A stretch of 59,070 nucleotides of DNA from Butyrivibrio sp. (GCA_015056585.1 SVFZ01000045.1:1-59070); one strand, 5' to 3'. Shown: positions 43,001 through 51,773, counted from the stretch's first letter. Made by a program: numbers and translations. Notes: a model not told the origin generated them from the sequence alone.

Positions 43001-45374
43001 TCCACCAGTTACCTTCCTGTGTCTTATAGGTCGCTGTATAACCGTTCTGATATGTGTCCTTTGTATAGCCTATGATCTCATAAAACTCTGAATCATTATA
43101 AAGGTAATTAAAGCAAACGTCCTGAGTCTTAAGAAGTCCGTAGGTCTTACCATTTCTGGTTGTTGTCTGAGAGCCGTCATAATTCTCAAGCCAGTAATTT
43201 AAGTGCTGAACTTTTGTTGTGCTGAATTCATAAGCATAAACAGGCTTGTTGCCGGAAGGCATTGTATCGATGTTTACGAATTTTTCATTATTATCTAACA
43301 CAAAGTTCCAGGCGTAATCCGGATATCTGTTATTGAATTCTGCTGTCCATCTGTCAGTTATGCTTGCTCCATATTTTGCAGTAAGAGAAGCACTTCCATA
43401 GTTACCGGATTTAGGCTTATCTTTTGTAGTATAGAGTTCACCGTTCCAGGTAATTGTATAAACATTTCTGCTGTACCTAGCTGTTATTACGGTAGTTCCA
43501 TCAGCCTTAACCTCTGCTGATGTGGACTCTTTAAATGTAAAGTTTGTTGTATCAATTCCGGAAGGCTTCTGAGCATCTGCAGTCTCAGTTACTGTAGTTC
43601 CTACCAGTGCCTGTTTTACAAGGCTGGCCTTAAAGGAATATCCATCATCGTCCGGATTCTCAATAAGATAAAGGACTGTATAATTAACCTTTATAGGTGT
43701 CCACTTAGCATATACGTATGTGTCCTTTTTAAGTTCTATGCTACTTCCTGCCGGCTGTGTAAGCTCTTCATCAAGGAACCATCCCTCAAACCTGTATCCT
43801 GCTCTTACAGGATCAGTTGTTGTAAGCTGAATGATTGATCCGTATGGATCTACTACAGCGTCAACATAGCTTCCTTCGTTGGATTCATAATGGAGTGTAT
43901 AATTAGCTCTTGTATAGTAAACATGAAGAACTTTTCCACTATGGTCTATTTCTTCAGATTCAAGGCTTTCAAATATACCACCTTCAATATCAAGTATTGC
44001 AGGAGTTACTCTTATTCCAAGAATTCCGTCAAATGAATCTCTATATACTTCTGTGTATTCACCGCCTGAAATATTCTTCAGCATATATGCTACATGGTAT
44101 GTAGCATCCTGAGGAATATACTGAACGTCTATTTCAGGAACGATACCAATAACTGTATCTCCATCAGTATAAGTCTCAATGTTCTCTAAATTTATATCTC
44201 CAAAATTGACTGTAACAGCGCCCTGAGTCGGATAATAAACCGGATGCTGATCATTCACTTCTGAAGTAACTGTAACATATTCGGGAGAAGTAATTGTTGC
44301 CGGGAAGTTGTTCTTTTCTACAATCTTAATAGCAGAATCGAAAACAACGTCGGTTCCGGAATTTTTATAATAATAATTTACTGTGATCTTGAATATCTTT
44401 ATCTCGTCAAAAGCTGCAGTTAAGATCATTTCATGATCTACAGTCATGCCTCCTGAAACTGCGCTCTCGCCATTCATCCAATTTCTGAAGATGTAGCCCG
44501 CCTTGAAAGGTCTTTCAGGGAGTACCAGTTCGTCATCACCCACTGTATAGATCTGCTCACGGTATACATCGTTATCTACCATATATGTAACCTTGAAGCT
44601 TACTTCTTCGTCAGATGACTGGTCCTGAGACTCTTTGAAAAGAGCTGTATAAGTAGCTCCATCAATAGCAAGCTCTCCGGAAGGGGCAAAAGAGCTGCTG
44701 TAATAAACGCCTTCTCCATCGGCGTTTACCCATTTATCAAATTCATAGCCATCATCTGCTGTTGCAGAAGAGCCCTGAATGTCGTCTGCGGATGTAACAG
44801 TCTCAGACTGCGGATCAACTGATCCGTGCTCACCTGCTGCATAATGAATTGTTATGCTTTCTGAAGCGCCGCGCTTTTTAGGCTCTCCCTCAGGATCTGC
44901 CTTCTTTTCGAAATCCTCCAGATTATCTTCCTTGAGCTCTTCATCCATAGGAGCCTTCATAAGATTGACTGCAAGCTGGTCAATTGAAAGAGTCTCCACG
45001 ATCTCAGGAGTTGTCTCCGGATTAGCTGCAGGCTCTGTAGTGGCAGGTGCGTTCTCTGGTGCCGGAGCAGGATTTGGATCCGGTATTGGATTTTCCTGGG
45101 GGGCAGGATTTTCCGGTATAGGATCTTCTGCCGGTGCAGGCTCTTCCGGTGCAGGTTCTTCTGCCGGTGCAGGCTCTTCTACCGGTGCCGGTGCTGGCTC
45201 TTCCGGTGCAGGTTCTTCCACTGCAGGCGCAGGCTCCGGAGCCGGTTCTGTAACTGATTCAGTCACATCACCTTCAGCGAAAGCTCTAATGCTGGCAAAA
45301 TCACTGTTAAAAGTACTGGTGATAAGTGCAAATGCCAGTATAAATGCAATCACTCTGTTCCATTTTCTTAACAT
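36648..45374 (-). CDS. Giant cell-surface protein with InlB-B, MucBP-like and 18 MBG-type repeats
   Basis: The protein is 2,908 residues. In order: signal peptide (about 1-33); a Pro/Glu/Ala-rich stalk (about 35-125); about five InlB-B/Flg_new-type repeats ending GWY..VYAKW (44.7-42.5 kb); three MucBP-like repeats (42.5-41.8 kb); 18 MBG/YDG-type repeats of about 88 residues, each with a YDGT- or YDGxxH-like motif (41.8-37.0 kb); a Pro/Thr spacer; and a C-terminal helix with charged tail. The start at 45374 has GGAGG 8 nt upstream; the longer ORF start at 45410 has none. It has no LPXTG. It is presumably an adhesin or S-layer-like stalk; the ligand is unknown. Confidence 0.9.
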   Translation of the reverse strand: MLRKWNRVIAFILAFALITSTFNSDFASIRAFAEGDVTESVTEPAPEPAPAVEEPAPEEPAPAPVEEPAPAEEPAPEEPAPAEDPIPENPAPQENPIPDPNPAPAPENAPATTEPAANPETTPEIVETLSIDQLAVNLMKAPMDEELKEDNLEDFEKKADPEGEPKKRGASESITIHYAAGEHGSVDPQSETVTSADDIQGSSATADDGYEFDKWVNADGEGVYYSSSFAPSGELAIDGATYTALFKESQDQSSDEEVSFKVTYMVDNDVYREQIYTVGDDELVLPERPFKAGYIFRNWMNGESAVSGGMTVDHEMILTAAFDEIKIFKITVNYYYKNSGTDVVFDSAIKIVEKNNFPATITSPEYVTVTSEVNDQHPVYYPTQGAVTVNFGDINLENIETYTDGDTVIGIVPEIDVQYIPQDATYHVAYMLKNISGGEYTEVYRDSFDGILGIRVTPAILDIEGGIFESLESEEIDHSGKVLHVYYTRANYTLHYESNEGSYVDAVVDPYGSIIQLTTTDPVRAGYRFEGWFLDEELTQPAGSSIELKKDTYVYAKWTPIKVNYTVLYLIENPDDDGYSFKASLVKQALVGTTVTETADAQKPSGIDTTNFTFKESTSAEVKADGTTVITARYSRNVYTITWNGELYTTKDKPKSGNYGSASLTAKYGASITDRWTAEFNNRYPDYAWNFVLDNNEKFVNIDTMPSGNKPVYAYEFSTTKVQHLNYWLENYDGSQTTTRNGKTYGLLKTQDVCFNYLYNDSEFYEIIGYTKDTYQNGYTATYKTQEGNWWTGYHTVTRNYTLGNGTPEEELTVHFYYNAKTYTLAFYNFDGTSIANYNVAHNADISSYLNNNKPAPPVEGATWLGWYTDSEHTSAYAGNNKMPTGLALYANWQLPSYTITFVDDDDTELGTGTYQYMESATSMTPAARQGYTFAGWYTDKSYTAVYDFARPMVEDVTVYAKWNPNIINYVVRYVDENGDDIADSKTVISPLFRKGDVVTESSIGITGRLPDANEKSITLNYEGNEIVFTYTKKISSISYTVKYVLKDNPTVFVHAPKERTVNGNYVNVTEQAAPVDKEYMLANTPEYAGDDYYPEVDVIDYALSSGTNEIIFRYNPYASGTATIYYVDMGGNQIPGKNPETVSGKSGASYQINTSINGYTYKKTTNGTREVGTTFSFRDGAITRYVYFQKNLTITAKNKTKAYDGTALVSEGVGDVTVEGLLNGHALTGISFTGSQTLGGSSPTTPKDAVIEGASADYYAIRYLPGTLTVTRKTVLVTIIGDVVDKVYDGQVHTAGYTFESSDPTFLEEYVKFNGSAKSVSRTDVGNDKLVLTGMFSTLPEYVGSYNVTYSVTDGEVNITHRELTLGTKDLTKVYDGTPLKCADDEEDAWYITGFAPGESASIDYMTGSQTEVGSSENTYHSIIWDNAKEDNYRIATWNMGQLTVTKASATVTITGHTGTFNYDGAPHTVEDYDVSINEEARSFYTEDDFTFTGTASATAKTTADGKKFMGMTEENFTNNNSKNVDVTFVVNDGWVEIVGSKEVKVSIKGNKESKAYNGSEQTTTGYTVDITTPKGVAAYDESKIAFNGQAVASGTKVGSYNMLLKASDFSNTDPNYQVTFEVVEDGMLTITKKPVTVTIKGTVVDTTYDGNEQKAVGYTVENIDPTLYTIADFTGPTDKEVAATDASDSPYMMGLTVADFTNTNGNFDVTFDVTDGKLIINKLPVTVSIKGTQKEATYDGSDQKAVGYTVENIDPTLYTADKFTKPAQTEAVAIRKNVGTTNMNLSADSFVNNDSNFAVTFSVEDGFIKINPITSQYIIKVIGNSDEKVYNGEEQSVTGYTVDGTIDPSITLTVADGKAVAKGTEAGSYPMVLAPEDFTATSPNYDNIIVQTTNGKLVIKKADRPSTPTLTGYSGYYDGEEHTVTLDGTIENDIVTYTFNGTTGSAKPKATNVIQSIDEITVLIVNKNYNTISLGPVAIEIKPVNITVKTATDSKQYDGTALENHGATITGLLTGETATATAYGTITDVGTVENPYYISWGSAAKTNYNVKDSLGTLTIEKSQRTITFKAPSDSKIYDGTPLTANGSGDKTITVTNLPSIFTPKGEASGSQTDVGSSANTVTKAEIYLGEQNVTEFFSNIGTDTGTLTVTRKAATIITEPATKKYDGQPLTHDVAWVEGLVAGESVDIHATGSVTEVESKKNTYSINWDHADPNNYEVTESLGMLTVTASDVDVVLTAGTATRAYNGEALKETSVSAIGLPDGYYATAEISGSQTDAGTSKNEIISHKIFAPGGADKTANFTKVEYVKGDLTVTKLPVTIWTGSGTKAYDGKDLTVDQATITGLIDAEAGKVTVKATGHVKDVTVNGPAQNTYDIDWGTVNPNNYDVTEDLGKLVITKNSDTVTITAKSDSKFYDGTPLTNNGIILDGLPGGLSVETTVEGTITEAGTVANRVTSYKIKNGEDDVTGNFETIVVKDGVLEVKKLPIVVKAEGKTGSHKYDGKVHSVEGHKITAIEDADGNPNSLYKESYIKFNGNDKAERTVVGTTNMGITADNFTNTNANFDVTFKVTDGYIEIQPLSEDEKFIVNVSTADETFMYDGNEHGVSDYSISFGGGGSKVTIADVLSNVVNSISNVLGVLTVNASDGSKEITVNGKVFKISGLSVAVSEKNAGTYPIRIGGKMIVTDDTGKDVSGMFKMVVTREGTLTINQRPITVESGSATKPYDGTALTNETITITGSWVGSDAVDYDITGSQTEEGWSYNTFEIVARPGTLLSNYDINKIMGTLTIAPPTVIPTPTPTGGEDPVTPPTPPTPPTPDAPAATATPDVTTIVDEAAPTAATPVAATDLEGAVLGAKRVPEGQVLGARRGRTADDTNAPARLFAIIIAAAVAAYLLITGKREEEKEEN
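40092..40142. repeat. 51-bp identical direct repeat inside the giant gene, copy 1
   Basis: The block is identical to 40362-40412, exactly 270 bp away, so it stays in frame. Both encode the central AVGYTVENIDPTLYT part of consecutive MBG repeats. The identity is much higher than that between other repeats, which suggests recent duplication or gene conversion. Confidence 0.85.
40362..40412. repeat. 51-bp identical direct repeat inside the giant gene, copy 2
   Basis: Partner of the block at 40092-40142. Recombination between the two would delete or add 90 codons without a frameshift. Confidence 0.85.
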
Positions 45375-45718
45375 AAGCATTTCCTCCCTCATAGAAATGT
45401 TGTTACTCACATGGCTACATTATTCCATTACTTATAATAATTGTACGGATAGTCAATCATATGGATTATCATAAAACCCGTTGTTTATTGTAGATTCGCA
45501 TAAAAAAAGGATAAATATTCTAAAAAAATTATAACTCAATACCGGAAAAAATAATCATAAAAAAAAGTAAAAATGAAATTAAATTTCATTGAGTATAATA
45601 AAACAGCATCACAATCATTTTTCCTGATAATTCCAAGAAAAAAATCGTGATGCCGTATTATAGCAGTATAACTGTACTTCCAAAATTCAACTTAAGGTGC
45701 CATTCATAATATTGTTCA
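45375..45718. other. Gene-free leader region of the giant protein
   Basis: A 344-bp A/T-rich stretch without convincing genes. It holds the terminator of the nucleoside kinase (45606-45653), a short ATGAAAT/ATTTCAT dyad near 45573-45589, and a TTGACT at about 45454 on the minus strand that could be the -35 of the giant gene. No matching -10 at a good distance is obvious. Confidence 0.5.
45606..45653 (-). terminator. Terminator of the nucleoside kinase gene
   Basis: Arms GCATCAC and GTGATGC, extended through A/T-rich pairing with mismatches, are followed on the minus strand by TTTTATTAT. It lies 66 bp past the stop at 45719. Confidence 0.65.
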
Positions 45719-47377
45719 TCAAACTTTAAAACAGCTTCCTCCAACAAACTCTCTGCATATAGAATTTCTCGGAAGCATTGAGCTGTCAACACTTACAAAG
45801 TAGTCAAGGAACTTAAGGAGTCTTTTTGCCTCAAAGTATTCCGGTTCATCTTTTCCGATTGAGAATAGAAGTGGCTCCGCATAGGGTTTGATTACTGCCA
45901 GCTCATAGATTTGAACTGAGTTGAACATCTCGTCCGCATCCTCCTGGAAAGGAAAGATGTTGGCTTCTTCACCGGCTCTGACAGAGCTCCACATGCTTAT
46001 GGTCTTCTTGGCAGAAGCCCCTCTTGTTCTGGCGTCCCTTACGATCCTGCGCAGAAGTCTTCCGTCAGTGGTGGAAATCCTGTTATGATCATCAATACTC
46101 AATGTTGTAAGCGCACTGATGTAAATCTTAAACTTGGACTTGGCAGGAAGAGCATAGCTCATCTTCTCGTTAAGTCCGTGAATACCTTCAATGACCAAAA
46201 CATCATTTTTGCCAAGCTGCAAAAAATCGCCGTTCATTTCTCTTTTGCCGGTAATGAAATTAAACTCAGGCATCTCGACTCTCTCACCATTAAGGAGCCT
46301 TGTCATGTCCTGGTTGAACCTCTCTACATCAAGAGCTTCAAGGCATTCAAAGTTGTAGCTTCCGTCTTCATTAAGCGGTGTGTCTTCCCTGTTGACGAAG
46401 TAATTATCAAGGCTTATAGGATGTGGTGTAATGCCATAGGTTCTAAGCTGTATTGAAAGTCTGTTGGCAAAGCTTGTCTTTCCTGATGAGCTTGGACCTG
46501 CTATCATGACAAACTTCACATCAACTTTTTGGAAAATCTTTCTGGCAATGTCGGCAATCCTGCTCTCCTGAAGAGCCTCCTGTACAAGGATCATTTCATT
46601 GATCCTGCCGGCACATACCATATTGTTTAGGTCGCCCACGTTGTCTATTCCCATCATGCTGCCCCAGTCACTGGAAAGCATCATGGTCTTAAAGAGTTTC
46701 TCTCTTGGTTCTGAAACTATGAGTTTGTCCGGCTCTGCCTTTGTAGGAAGTGTCAGATATAAACCGCCGTGAAGCTCTTCAATCTTGAACTTATCTATAT
46801 AAGAAGTGTTAGGAAGCATGTAGCCGAAGAAATAGTCATAGAGGTCATCCAATCTGTAAATGTTGATCTCCGAGCTTCTGCGGTACTTAAGAAGTGCCAC
46901 CTTATCTTCCATTCCCTGCTTTTTGAAAATCTCTACAGCTTCGTCAAGAGGGTACACCTTCTTAATAATAGGAATCTGTTTTTCAACCAGCTCACCGAAT
47001 TTATCGGATATTTTTTTAACCATATCTTTAGAAACCTTAGTTCCTTTTATGGTACAAAAATAGCCGTTGCCTATGGTGAACTCTACCTTTATTACAGCCT
47101 TGTCTCCGGATCCAAGAACATCCCTGACAGCCTTAATAAGGATCATGACAGCTGTTCTTCTCATGGTGTCAAATCCAATGCTGTCGGCATATGTAACAAA
47201 CGAAAGATCTCCGTCCTTCTTTACAGGTTTCATCAGCTCACGGATCTTGCCGTTAAAAATAACCGCAGCAATTCTGTACTTGTACTCCGACTGGTAGGCT
47301 TTTGCAATCTCTTCGAAGGTTGTACCCTTCTCATACTCTCTGGTAACTCCGTTAATCGTAACATTAACTACAGGCAT
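45719..47377 (-). CDS. Nucleoside kinase with N-terminal TGS domain (uridine kinase-like)
   Basis: The protein is 552 residues. The first 60 residues are a TGS-like domain (VNVTINGVTREYEKGTTFEEIA). A threonyl-tRNA-synthetase-like second domain (about 65-230) follows. A uridine/phosphoribulokinase-type P-loop kinase (about 285-552) has the Walker A GPSSSGKTSFANRL, SLDNYFVNRED and LVIEGIHGLNEKM. The combination is common in Clostridia and annotated as nucleoside kinase; substrate uridine or cytidine is inferred. It directly follows trmK by 14 bp, at the end of the dgt-dnaG-rpoD-trmK series. Confidence 0.9.
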   Translation of the reverse strand: MPVVNVTINGVTREYEKGTTFEEIAKAYQSEYKYRIAAVIFNGKIRELMKPVKKDGDLSFVTYADSIGFDTMRRTAVMILIKAVRDVLGSGDKAVIKVEFTIGNGYFCTIKGTKVSKDMVKKISDKFGELVEKQIPIIKKVYPLDEAVEIFKKQGMEDKVALLKYRRSSEINIYRLDDLYDYFFGYMLPNTSYIDKFKIEELHGGLYLTLPTKAEPDKLIVSEPREKLFKTMMLSSDWGSMMGIDNVGDLNNMVCAGRINEMILVQEALQESRIADIARKIFQKVDVKFVMIAGPSSSGKTSFANRLSIQLRTYGITPHPISLDNYFVNREDTPLNEDGSYNFECLEALDVERFNQDMTRLLNGERVEMPEFNFITGKREMNGDFLQLGKNDVLVIEGIHGLNEKMSYALPAKSKFKIYISALTTLSIDDHNRISTTDGRLLRRIVRDARTRGASAKKTISMWSSVRAGEEANIFPFQEDADEMFNSVQIYELAVIKPYAEPLLFSIGKDEPEYFEAKRLLKFLDYFVSVDSSMLPRNSICREFVGGSCFKV

Positions 47378-47391
47378 AGGCTCGCCTCCTG

Positions 47392-48222
47392 CTATTCTAA
47401 GTATTGTAGTACCTTCTCTAGTTCATCATATTCCTTTTTAACTTCCGTAAAGCGTTTATTATGACCGCTGTCCTTAAGATTGTCCAAAATAGGCATCATA
47501 ACCTTCTTTCCATGTTCACAAAAATTCTTAAGAAGCGGATCTTTATTGAAAATATTGTACTCACCAAATCTGTTGCAGATGTCATGGGCCTCATCCGCAC
47601 TTATGGAAAACTCCCCGGTAAATCTCTCTGTCACCAGTTGAAGGATGCTTGGCTCACTTTTTGGTAATAAGCTGTTACCCTGCTCAACAGGGAAAAAACT
47701 GACTTTCATGGGGAAATAGTATTTTCCGTCTTCAAATACTATTTTTTCCTCCAGGATCTGAAAGTTTTTGTCCCGCAGATATTGTCTGAATTCCGCAATC
47801 TCCGACTGGGGCTGGAGAACCGCCTGCCTGATGCCAAGACTAAGAGGGTTTCCTTCCTCCAATAGCCTTATCATGAGCTTTCCACCCATGCCGGCAATTA
47901 CAAGGCCTTCTGCCTCGCCCTTTTTGAGCTCCTTTAGCCCGTCAGAGAGTCTTGTGGTAATCCTGCTTTCAAGACCCAGCCTTTGAATATTTGCTTCTGC
48001 TCCGGAGAGAGGTCCCTTTCTCACATCCATGGCAATCGCATAAGAGGCTATATCTTTTTGAACCAGATAAATTGAAATATAGCCATGGTCGCAGCCCACA
48101 TCAGCAACAGTCCTTGGTTTAAAGCCATTACTGCCAAGCATCTTTGCTATCGTAATGAGCCTTTTTGACATCTTTGTCTCTATAGTCTCAGAGATATTCT
48201 TTTTTTCTATATCCATAGACAT
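47392..48222 (-). CDS. trmK: tRNA (adenine-22-N1)-methyltransferase
   Basis: The protein is 276 residues of the TrmK/COG2384 family, which methylates A22 in the D-arm of tRNA with SAM. The N-terminal SAM site is TVADVGCDHGYISIYLV, followed by DVRKGPLSGAEANIQRLGL and VIAGMGGKLMIRLLEEG. The start codon overlaps the rpoD stop (TGATG), so translation is probably coupled; Met3 is a possible alternative. The dnaG-rpoD-trmK order is typical for Firmicutes. Confidence 0.94.
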   Translation of the reverse strand: MSMDIEKKNISETIETKMSKRLITIAKMLGSNGFKPRTVADVGCDHGYISIYLVQKDIASYAIAMDVRKGPLSGAEANIQRLGLESRITTRLSDGLKELKKGEAEGLVIAGMGGKLMIRLLEEGNPLSLGIRQAVLQPQSEIAEFRQYLRDKNFQILEEKIVFEDGKYYFPMKVSFFPVEQGNSLLPKSEPSILQLVTERFTGEFSISADEAHDICNRFGEYNIFNKDPLLKNFCEHGKKVMMPILDNLKDSGHNKRFTEVKKEYDELEKVLQYLE

Positions 48223-49859
48223 CAGTCGAGGTAATCCTTGAGCTTGCGGCTGCGGCTCGGATGACGAAGCTTTCTGAGAGCCTTGGCTTCAATCTGACGA
48301 ATACGCTCACGGGTTACATTAAACTCTTTTCCAACCTCTTCAAGGGTTCTTGCTCTTCCGTCATCAAGGCCGAAACGGAGCCTTAGCACCTTCTGCTCAC
48401 GCTCTGTCAGTGTTCCGAGAACTTCAACGAGCTGTTCCTTGAGAAGTGTGAATGCGGCAGCATCAGCCGGTACCGGAACGTTGTCGTCCTGAATGAAATC
48501 ACCAAGATGGCTGTCTTCCTCTTCACCGATAGGTGTTTCCAAAGATACAGGCTCCTGTGAAATCTTAAGTATCTCACGAACACGCTCAACAGGCATATTC
48601 ATCTCTTTTGCAACTTCCTCAGGAAGAGGCTCACGACCAAGCTCCTGAAGGAGCTGACGGCTTACACGAATGAGCTTGTTGATGGTCTCAACCATGTGAA
48701 CAGGAATACGGATAGTTCTTGCCTGGTCCGCAATGGCTCTTGTGATGGCCTGTCTAATCCACCATGTGGCATAAGTTGAGAATTTGAATCCCTTACGGAA
48801 ATCAAACTTTTCTACCGCCTTGATAAGACCAAGGTTACCTTCCTGAATAAGGTCAAGGAAAAGCATTCCTCTTCCCACATATCTCTTGGCAATGCTGACA
48901 ACAAGACGAAGGTTTGCTTCTGCAAGGCGCTTCTTAGCCTCATCTCCCTCGTAAATGATGGCATTTAATTCCTTTTTCTTGGCTTCTGAAAGCTTATTAT
49001 TGTCCTTGTCTTCCTCGAGCTGTTTCTCAGCATCAAGTCCTGCCTCCATAGCCTTAGCAAGTTCAATCTCCTGGTCTGCATTAAGAAGCGGAACCTTACC
49101 GATTTCCATAAGGTACATTCTTACAGGGTCTTCAATGCTGATTCCATCCGGAACCGAAAGGTCAATATTTTCCATATCAACCTCGTCCTCGTCTGTAAGA
49201 AGCATGTCATCGTCATCCGGAATATCATCATCGGTTTCAGAAACCCTTAAAATATCAATGCCTGAGTTCTCGAGAACTTCAAGGACATTGTCAAACTGCT
49301 CTTCATTTAAGTTGAGCTCAGCAAAAAAGTCACTGATTTCGGCATATTCAAGGACATTTTTCTTTTTCTTGGCAAGAGCTAAGATATCCTTAATTCTCTG
49401 AGCGTAGAGTTCTTTTGTTGCCTCATCGATTTCGCCGTCATTACCGGAAGCAGCAGCTTCTTCATTCTTTGCAGCTGCCTTTTTGCCTCTCTTTGGCTTC
49501 TCAGCTTCTGCAGGCTTCTCTGCTGCCTTCTCAGAGACTTTGTCTTCTTTTGCAGCTTTTTTAGAGGTCTTTTTAGGTTCTGCTTCCTTTACAGCCTCAC
49601 TCTTTTCTGCGTCAGACTTTTTAGCAGTTTTCTTCTTGGGAGCCTCTACCTCCTCTTCTTTCTTTGAGGTTTTCTTTACAGCCTCTTTTTTCTCGGCCTT
49701 CTCAGCAGACTTTTTTACAGTCTCCTTCTTCTCTGCCTTTTCCTCTGTCTTCTTTGCAGTCTTCTTTGTTTCCTTCTCGGCTGCTGTCTCTTTTGTCTTT
49801 GCAGCCTTTTTCAGCTCTTTTTCTTCAGTTGCCTTATTTGTTGTCTCTTTTTTTGCCAT
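48222..49859 (-). CDS. rpoD: Primary sigma factor with a long lysine-rich N-terminal tail
   Basis: The protein is 545 residues. About 400 C-terminal residues are a normal housekeeping sigma: region 1.1 (about 145-215), region 2 with [39 protein letters not shown], region 3, and region 4 with [51 protein letters not shown]. The first 140 residues are a low-complexity Lys/Ala/Glu tail with KK and AEKK repeats, similar in composition to histone H1 tails, and not usual in most Firmicute SigA proteins of about 370 residues. GGAAG precedes ATG. It lies between dnaG (90 bp) and trmK (overlap). Confidence 0.97.
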   Translation of the reverse strand: MAKKETTNKATEEKELKKAAKTKETAAEKETKKTAKKTEEKAEKKETVKKSAEKAEKKEAVKKTSKKEEEVEAPKKKTAKKSDAEKSEAVKEAEPKKTSKKAAKEDKVSEKAAEKPAEAEKPKRGKKAAAKNEEAAASGNDGEIDEATKELYAQRIKDILALAKKKKNVLEYAEISDFFAELNLNEEQFDNVLEVLENSGIDILRVSETDDDIPDDDDMLLTDEDEVDMENIDLSVPDGISIEDPVRMYLMEIGKVPLLNADQEIELAKAMEAGLDAEKQLEEDKDNNKLSEAKKKELNAIIYEGDEAKKRLAEANLRLVVSIAKRYVGRGMLFLDLIQEGNLGLIKAVEKFDFRKGFKFSTYATWWIRQAITRAIADQARTIRIPVHMVETINKLIRVSRQLLQELGREPLPEEVAKEMNMPVERVREILKISQEPVSLETPIGEEEDSHLGDFIQDDNVPVPADAAAFTLLKEQLVEVLGTLTEREQKVLRLRFGLDDGRARTLEEVGKEFNVTRERIRQIEAKALRKLRHPSRSRKLKDYLD

Positions 49860-49949
49860 GATTTATCTTCCTTTTTTATTTTGTTAAAGTTTATTTTGCA
49901 CATAGTTCGCTCTCTAAAGTGCTATATATCTGCGAAAATATGTGCTTCT

Positions 49950-51728
49950 TTAGTCGTCCGGAGAAATATCCGCGTGGGAAAGTTTCTCCAATTCTTTTTT
50001 GCCCTGAATGGTCATAGTGAGGAAATTCGGGTCGTCGGGCTTTAGCTCTCTCTTTTGCCGCTCATATCCGGCCTGTTTGACACCAACTATGATGTCCCTG
50101 AAAGCCTTTTTCCTCTGCTCTTTGGTCTCAATATCTATGAGGTTTGTGTTGAACATTTCAGCAACCTTGCTGTGTTCATCCTCATCCGTGAAATGATCTA
50201 AGATCGCTGCGGGAGAAAAATTACCGCTCTCCAGTCCCGCAAACAACTCCAGTGCAACGCTTCGGTAGAGATCATCGGAAAAATCATCCGGTGATACATA
50301 GCTCTTGACCTTTGGGTATATCGAGGGCTCATCTGTAAGCCATGTCAGAAGGAGTCTCTGGTTTTTCTTTGCTCCATCCTCAGGCGTCTTCTTTTCTATT
50401 ATCCCTGATTTAGGTCGTTGAGCCGGTTTGGCGAAGCCTGCCTTGGCTGCATAGGACGCAACCATCTTTCTCAGATCATCGATTGCTATATTATATCTGG
50501 CAGCTACTGCCTCTATGTAGTTCTCACGCTCAAGCGCTTCCTCGAACTCACAGAGTTTTGCTGCAAGCTTCCTGTGAAACTCTGTCTTGGACTCGGGATC
50601 TGACATGTTATGCTGGGACTGCATGATCCTTACTTCAAAAAAGAATGTATTTTCTGCATCACGTATTCTCTGCTCAAATGCCTCTTTTCCCTCATTCTTG
50701 ATGAACTCATCGGGATCCTTGTAGGGTCTTAAATCTAAGACCTTCCCTTTCAGACCTACATCTTTAAGAATACCGATTCCGCGAAGTGCCGCCTTGGTAC
50801 CTGCTTCATCACTGTCATAAGAAAGAATGACTTCATCGGTATAGCGTTTAAGAATCATAGCCTGACCGGTGGTAAATGCCGTTCCAAGAGAAGCCACCGC
50901 CATGGTAAAGCCCGCCTGATGCATGGCTATGACGTCCATATAACCCTCGCAGATTATCATGTAGCCTGCCCTTGAATTCTTGGCATAGTTTAGTCCAAAA
51001 AGATTGCGGCTCTTGTCAAAGATCATGGTCTCCGGCGAGTTCAAATACTTGGGTTTGCCATCTCCCAGGACTCTTCCTCCGAATCCGATAACCTTCTGGG
51101 ATGCATCCTGAATCGGAAACATGACTCTGTTCCAGAATTTATCATGAGTTCCGTACTTGTCATCGTAAGACGCCAGACCGGCTTCAATTATCTGACTATC
51201 CTGATAGCCTTTGCTTTTTAGGTGTTTGACAAGATCGTCGCTGGTCACATTGGCAAATCCAAGGCCAAAGTGTTGCATGGTCTCATCGGTAAGCTTTCTG
51301 TCCCTGAAATACTCAAGGCCTTTCTGGCCTTTGGGACTTCTAAGCTGATAGTAGTAGTATTTTGCAGCCTCCTTGTTGATATCAAGAAGGATCTGCCTTT
51401 TATCTCTCTGGGCCTTCGCCGCAGGAGAATCATCCTCGTCAGGAAGCTTTATGCCGGCTCTGTCCGCCAGTTGTTTTACCGCTTCCTGAAAGGTTAAGTT
51501 GTCATATTTCATTAAAAAAGTTATTACATTGCCACCGGCTCCGCATCCAAAGCAGTAGTACATCTGCTTATGGGCTGATACGGAAAAAGAGCCGGATTTT
51601 TCATTGTGGAAAGGACAAAGCCCAAAGTAATTGGCGCCCTTCTTCTGAAGGTGCACATACTGTCCAACCACATCCACAATATCGTTGCGCGCACGAACTT
51701 CTTCAATGATCTCGTCTGAATATCGCAA
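49950..51728 (-). CDS. dnaG: DNA primase, TTG start
   Basis: The protein is 592 residues. It makes RNA primers for replication. The N-terminal zinc finger has Cys38, His41, Cys59 and Cys62 in CPFHNEKSGSF and YYCFGCGAGG. The catalytic TOPRIM domain has MIICEGYMDVIAMHQAG, ASLGTAFT and SYDSDEAG. A helicase-binding C-terminal domain follows. The initiation codon is TTG (51728-51726), with AGGGGAG 7 nt upstream and no ATG in position. It follows dgt with a hairpin repeat in the 87-bp gap. Confidence 0.97.
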   Translation of the reverse strand: MRYSDEIIEEVRARNDIVDVVGQYVHLQKKGANYFGLCPFHNEKSGSFSVSAHKQMYYCFGCGAGGNVITFLMKYDNLTFQEAVKQLADRAGIKLPDEDDSPAAKAQRDKRQILLDINKEAAKYYYYQLRSPKGQKGLEYFRDRKLTDETMQHFGLGFANVTSDDLVKHLKSKGYQDSQIIEAGLASYDDKYGTHDKFWNRVMFPIQDASQKVIGFGGRVLGDGKPKYLNSPETMIFDKSRNLFGLNYAKNSRAGYMIICEGYMDVIAMHQAGFTMAVASLGTAFTTGQAMILKRYTDEVILSYDSDEAGTKAALRGIGILKDVGLKGKVLDLRPYKDPDEFIKNEGKEAFEQRIRDAENTFFFEVRIMQSQHNMSDPESKTEFHRKLAAKLCEFEEALERENYIEAVAARYNIAIDDLRKMVASYAAKAGFAKPAQRPKSGIIEKKTPEDGAKKNQRLLLTWLTDEPSIYPKVKSYVSPDDFSDDLYRSVALELFAGLESGNFSPAAILDHFTDEDEHSKVAEMFNTNLIDIETKEQRKKAFRDIIVGVKQAGYERQKRELKPDDPNFLTMTIQGKKELEKLSHADISPDD

Positions 51729-51773
51729 CTATTGTCTCCCCTTTTTTCATTAATGATTTAGGTGTTAAATATG

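Noticed and set aside
44854..45474. 206-codon plus-strand Gly/Ala/Ser-rich ORF
   Set aside because: Antisense shadow of the Pro/Glu-rich stalk of the giant surface protein.
46769..47464. 231-codon plus-strand ORF
   Set aside because: Antisense to the nucleoside kinase and without family features or a ribosome-binding site.
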